Shown here in pieces: positions 59,721 through 64,000 of a stretch of 64,000 bases of DNA. This stretch comes from Prosopis cineraria. Lineage: Eukaryota; Streptophyta; Magnoliopsida; Fabales; Fabaceae. Positions within the stretch are counted from its first letter, which is position 1; the number at the start of each line of letters is the position of its first letter. The stretch lies in NCBI RefSeq assembly GCF_029017545.1, contig NW_026555337.1, forward strand, positions 19,530,001 to 19,594,000, read 5' to 3'. The notes under the pieces were generated by a model. It saw only the letters and a program-made list of their open reading frames with translations, did no database searches and had not been told where the DNA came from. The translations under genes and the position numbers were made by a program.

Positions 59721-60039
59721 CACAAAAAATTAATTCCTTTTTTCATAAAAAAGAAAAAAAAACTGAATTCCAAGAGAGACTTTTAGACCTTTAATGAAAA
59801 TATTAGTTTCCTTGTATAAAGATTCTTGTAGCAGCAATATAGCAATGCTGTTTTTGTAATCATCTCAGGCTTTTTCAATCCTGTCTTTGTATTAAAAATA
59901 AATAAATAGTAAAGCTGTTTTTGTTTTTCATTTTATGTTTTTAATTGCTTTTTTGTAACGCACTTCGGGACACTCACTCTTCTTGCTTTATTTAATGGAG
60001 GGCATAATAGTAATTATCGGCACAACTTTATGACTTTTT

Positions 60040-60135
60040 TAGTCACGCTCCTCGATCAGTTTCTCTGACGGCGGTGTTCTAGTTTCTCTCGCGGTTCTCT
60101 TCGCGCCTCCGTCGCTCGTTCGTGCTCCGGTGACG
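60040..60135 (+). other. 5' untranslated exon of gene copy C
   Basis: CGCTCCTCGATCAGTTTCTC through CCGGTGACG, then donor GTGAGG at 60136. The intron runs to 61788 (1,653 bp). Its transcription start is not defined. Confidence 0.5.
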
Positions 60136-60857
60136 GTGAGGTAGATTATCTCTTTTACTCTCATCTCACTCATTCTCAGCTTCGTCTTCATCTGTTCCTA
60201 TCTGGGCATTCATCTGTCCTTTTCACCGAAGACAAGAAATGCTTTCTGTGATCTCGGAATTAGTTTCAAGTATGAATTGGGAAATTTGAATCGTGTGCGA
60301 TCGTTAACATTGGTGTGTGTTGGGCTTGCTGTGATCATGGTTTCTCCTCTCGGCTTAGGATCGTTTTAATTGTATAACGAGTCACATACTTATCTTCAAC
60401 ACTCGCGAACTTCATCACTTCTGGTGGTTTCTTTTTTTCTTTTTTTAAGGAATGAACTTTATCACGTGGGCCAATTTCTATGCTCTCTGGATTTGTTATC
60501 TGCTAAGCACTAACAATGAACACCGTGATGCTAATAAGTATAGAGTTTGATTGGACTCAAAATTAAGTTGTTGTTACCTCCGGTGCCATAAGTTACATTC
60601 TAGAAGATTAGCTGACCTATTTATAAGCCATGATAAATATTTGAAATGAATTTTTAAAATTACTTTTTACAAGAAAAGAAATAACAGAACATCACTTTTT
60701 AAATGTTTATAGGAACATGTTTGAAATTTTTTATATTTTTATTCTTTTTATTTTTTTTTTGCATTGAAATTGGTGAGATTGGTAATAATAACTTATGAAA
60801 GGAACTGGAGGGAGTACTTCACATCATGCAATTCTAAATTAGTCATTTAGTAATCTT

Positions 60858-61062
60858 ATGCCCTATTTGGTAGCATGAGATAGGGATTGGAGAAGTGGAA
60901 TTGAAAAATCAAGTTGCTTGGTATAGTGGATTTCATTTTTTGGGAGAACTGCGTTCCATCAAAATTGAGGAACTAACTTCCACATATTCATGGAACCCAG
61001 GTCACTTCTTTTCTCACTTTCTTCATAAAAAATACCCACTTCCATGTACGAAACCAAACATG
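60858..61062. mobile_element. Short MITE in the intron of copy C
   Basis: Same as 51405-51607: ends GCCCTATTTGGTAGC and GAAACCAAACATGC. Because it sits at the same place in B and C, it was inserted before they separated. Confidence 0.5.
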
Positions 61063-61788
61063 CTTTAAAACTTTATTTTAAATTTACTTTTTCTTCCACT
61101 TCTACTTGCAATTTGAAAATAGTGCTAGCTGTTAAAAAAGTTACATGGAAAATTATAGAAAATGCCGTAAAAAATTATAGAAAAAGTACCCTATAAAAAA
61201 ATTAATATCAATTAAGTCTCAAAAATAGTGTGATAATTTTACAAATAGTTTTATTTATAAAGGAACATATTTTGTACTCTAGCTATAAATTTTTAAAGAA
61301 GGATTTATAAATTTTGGTGGAAGACTTATCAACTACATTATTAATTTTTTATAGGATATTTATGTGTTTTTTTTCTTTTTCTTTAATTTTTGAGGTTTTG
61401 TTTAGCAATTTTTTAAATCAATTAACAATCAAAATTAACTTTTCTAACGGTAAGGTACCTGGTGTGCCATTTTCAAATGTTGAAATGGAAAATCATACCA
61501 CATCTAAATTTAGGACACAAAATGCTCCCTAACGAATAGTTGAAGGGCAAAAATGCTCTTTAACCCATGAATTTATTTCTATTTTGTTTAGTTGCCTTTG
61601 TAGGTATTTAGTCAATAAAATTTTTTTGTATTTTAGATTTCATCTTTTAGTATATGCCTGCACATCTCTGTCAACATTTTTATATTTGTTACTCCAATTG
61701 TATGATCATGTTGTCCCTTTAAAACCCAATAAAATTATTTTGTGTTTGGGGTTAATTAATAGCTAATTAGTTGTCATTCTGATGGTAG

Positions 61789-62169
61789 ATGGAAGAAACA
61801 GATTCAAAGATGAGGCCTGAGTTAATAGCTAAAGCTTTGGTAGACACTATAGCTAAAAGTCATGAGTTGAGGGAAGCGGTTGCAGCAAGGACTGAAGCAT
61901 CCAAGGCAAAAGCTGAAGCATATAAGGCAATAGCTGAGAGATATAACGGTAAGAGAAGTGACAAGGCCACTTCTTCTTCGCCGGATTATTCTCTTGCCAA
62001 GTGTGTGATTGCTCTTGATGACATGATTTTCCTTAAGGGAGATTATTATATGGAAGGCTTGAAAATCTTGAAGAACGACCCTGAATGGAGAGAAATTTTT
62101 CTTACCATGGAAGAGGGCAAGAAAAAAAATTGGCTACATCGTGCTTATCATGGAGAGTTGAGTCTTTAA
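61789..62169 (+). CDS. Lys/Ala/Glu-rich protein with a Myb/SANT-type C-terminal tail, copy C
   Basis: 126 residues. The ATG follows the acceptor GATGGTAG. It is paralogous to copy B over its whole length: MEETDSKMRPELIAKALVDT, the Ala/Lys helix TEASKAKAEAYKAIAERYNG, SPDYSLAKCVIALDDM, LKNDPEWREIFLTMEEGKKK and the end NWLHRAYHGELSL. Insertions and substitutions keep the frame, which suggests selection or youth. The region between the helix and KNDPEWREIF differs most (NVDEDSY in B, FLKGDYY in C). Downstream, GAGTTTGTGTT and AATAAA-free AT-rich DNA follow; no poly(A) signal stands out. Function is unknown; the family link is inferred from the C-terminal pattern. Confidence 0.68.
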   Translation: MEETDSKMRPELIAKALVDTIAKSHELREAVAARTEASKAKAEAYKAIAERYNGKRSDKATSSSPDYSLAKCVIALDDMIFLKGDYYMEGLKILKNDPEWREIFLTMEEGKKKNWLHRAYHGELSL

Positions 62170-62750
62170 TTTATTATTGAACTTCACGATTATGTCATTA
62201 AACTTGTGAGTTTGTGTTGGAGATGGGATTTATGAGCTTTTATTATGTTATTGAACTCTATGGTTATGTCATTAAATTTACGAGTTTGTGTTTTTATTCT
62301 AATATGGAACTTTATTTAGAAATAATATTGTGTTTGGATCAATGGGAATTTGGATTTTACCAAATTCCTCATGTTAATACTCAAAAATTTATAGATTCAT
62401 TTATTTCTTATTATAATTCTTTTTATAATTTCAAGTTATTCTCGTATTCTAGTTATTTGAAATTTCAATCATTTCAAGCATATTGTTTTTGTGTTTTCCA
62501 CTATCAATATCTTTAGCACTCTTGCATCTTTTCTTATTTATCGTTTTCCTTTTTCATCAATTGAAAAACAAAAGGAAGCTTGTCACTTTAAATTTTTTGT
62601 TTTCACATCAAATTCAACGCACCTCTCTTTTACTTTGAAAAATTTTTAAACTTCCCAAATAGGATTTTAAATATATGAATTTTAAATTTGAGATTTTAAA
62701 TCTAAAATTTAATACACTATCTTGTAAAATATTTCTAAGTTGATTAGTGC

Positions 62751-64000
62751 TACTACAAAAAAAAAAAAACATGACTTTCAGCGGCGATTCTAAAAAGTCG
62801 CTGCTAAAAATGAATAATTTGTAGCGACAATAAAAGTCACCGTTGAAAGTTTGACTTTCTGCGGCAACTTCCATGTTAGACTTTCAACAGTGACAAATGC
62901 ATACCATTGCTGAAGGTCTAAGTTTCAGCAGTGACATATAAATTGCCGTTGAAAGTTGACAATCAAAAAGTCATCACTGATTGTCAACATATTTTATAAT
63001 ATGTTATAATTTCATAAAACTTATGTTATAATAAATATGTTTAAGTTTTTGCAGGGACATATTAGTCACCACTAAAAGTTGACAATTAGTGACGATTTTT
63101 TAAAGTTACTGTAGAAAGTAAAACTTTTAGCAGCGACATTCAGAGTCACCATTGAAAGTTTAATTTTGTATTTTCATCATAATTTTTATTTTTAATTAAT
63201 TTAATATTTAACTTTTTAAGGCATTAATTTTGTTGTATTATTGTAATTTTATAATGAATATATAAAATAACATAATGAGTTTTCATTTAATATATTTTAT
63301 GGTTAAATTGTAACTTTAAAATAATGAAATTATTTTAAGATAATGTTAAGGTATTATTTAATACTGATAATCCTGAGCAAAGGATTAAACCAAATGATAT
63401 TATTTTACATCAATTTTTGTTATCAAGTAATGTTTGATTTGATTCAATCCAATATTTAGGCCAGTTTGATTAATTAGTTTTGGTCAATTAACACCAAATC
63501 TAACTGAATTGACTAATGCATACCTCTATGTGAAGTGATAAATTTATTCAAAAATATAATGTTTGACTTTTTTTAATTTGGGATGCATATAATGTGGTAA
63601 TGAGTCTCTATTTTCAAATGTTTTATGATTAAATTGATATTTTAATCAATAACACTACTAGTTTATAATAATTAGACATGTGATAGTTAAATTTACTCAT
63701 TTATAGAATGATATTTCATCTAATCTAATTTTTAAATTCAAATTCTACATTTAATACTAGTAACTTTAGAGTTTGATGCCAGTTTAGATGTTCCCAGTTT
63801 GATGGTTAATGATAGAAAAAAGAAAGATGAAAAGAAGAAAAATGAGATATTTTAAAATTTCACTTTTAACTTTTATAGTATATGAAATATACATATGTAT
63901 TTGATGCTATATGATTTTTTTTGTTTGATGCTATCTTGTGACATAAATATAAGAAAATTAGATAATATAGTGTATAATTTTCTTATAAAATTATAATTTA
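62751..64000 (+). mobile_element. CACTA-like element end, cut by the window edge
   Basis: CTACTACAAAAAAAAA starts at 62750-62751, where copies A and B have TTAGTGCAGAG or TTAATGCATAG, so the junction is exact. It is followed at about 62775-63160 by inverted subterminal motifs (TTTCAGCGGCGA, AGTCGCTGCTAAAA, AGTCACCGTTGAAAGT, TTTCAGCAGTGACA). The leading CA of CACTA is not present at the junction (TGCTACTACA). 63170-64000 is AT-rich with no coding sequence. The other end lies outside the window. Confidence 0.62.

Larger units (their letters stand above)
56922..62750 (+). repeat. Segmental repeat copy C
   Basis: Third copy, closest to B: it shares the LTR piece, the long intron with its MITE and an intact gene. 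It is free of the large insertions in A and B and so serves as the reference empty state. It ends at the CACTA-like terminus at 62751. Confidence 0.8.

Noticed and set aside
1..64000. tRNA, rRNA, miRNA-precursor or CRISPR-like structures
   Set aside because: None recognised by eye. The two long fold-backs could yield small RNAs, but that is listed as a test, not a call.

Overview
This is a plant nuclear window, from a eudicot. It is very AT-rich, dense in transposons, has spliced genes with GT/AG introns, and carries a TIR-NBS-LRR (TNL) resistance gene, a class that monocots lack. The NB-ARC wording resembles legume and other fabid TNLs, but I cannot name the species. One 100-N assembly gap lies at 26957-27056. 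There is no CRISPR array, operon or other prokaryotic structure. Almost every coding region is a relic; two short open reading frames of one tandem gene family are the only ones I see intact.

Region 1 (1-10.4 kb): two exons of a gene resembling the RNA polymerase III subunit RPC4. An 8,256-bp CACTA (En/Spm) transposon (1923-10178, target-site duplication TCC) splits the second exon. The element keeps both terminal inverted repeats, two subterminal arrays of an AGCGCT-centred palindrome, a broken TNP2-type transposase gene, and a second broken multi-exon gene (Transposase_24-like start, Ulp1-like protease end).

Region 2 (11.2-20.9 kb, minus strand): a TNL pseudogene with readable TIR, NB-ARC, LRR and post-LRR (C-JID) parts and at least nine stops or frameshifts. 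Its C-terminal tail exons are present twice in tandem (about 1.75 kb per unit). One unit holds a short LINE fragment with a 15-bp target-site duplication. The intron between NB-ARC and LRR contains decayed copies of neighbouring exons.

Region 3 (21-30 kb): intergenic DNA with a 3.2-kb solo LTR (22534-25738, flanked by CAATG), the gap, a Mutator-like non-autonomous element with a 9-bp duplication (27839-28783), and one exon of an F-box SKIP31-like gene.

Region 4 (30.4-64 kb): three diverged tandem copies (A, B, C) of a multi-kilobase segment. Each carries a small two-exon gene for a Lys/Ala/Glu-rich protein of about 125 residues whose C-terminus resembles the tail of plant Myb/SANT-like (L10-interacting MYB type) proteins. 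Copy A is frameshifted; B and C are open. Different mobile elements have entered each copy (two long fold-back elements, a Mutator-like MITE, CACTA elements, LTR fragments, Ty1/copia debris), so the copies act as empty-site controls for one another. A second, internally deleted CACTA element (about 40.6-46.6 kb) has very long hairpin-rich subterminal arrays. A third CACTA-like end starts at 62751 and runs out of the window.
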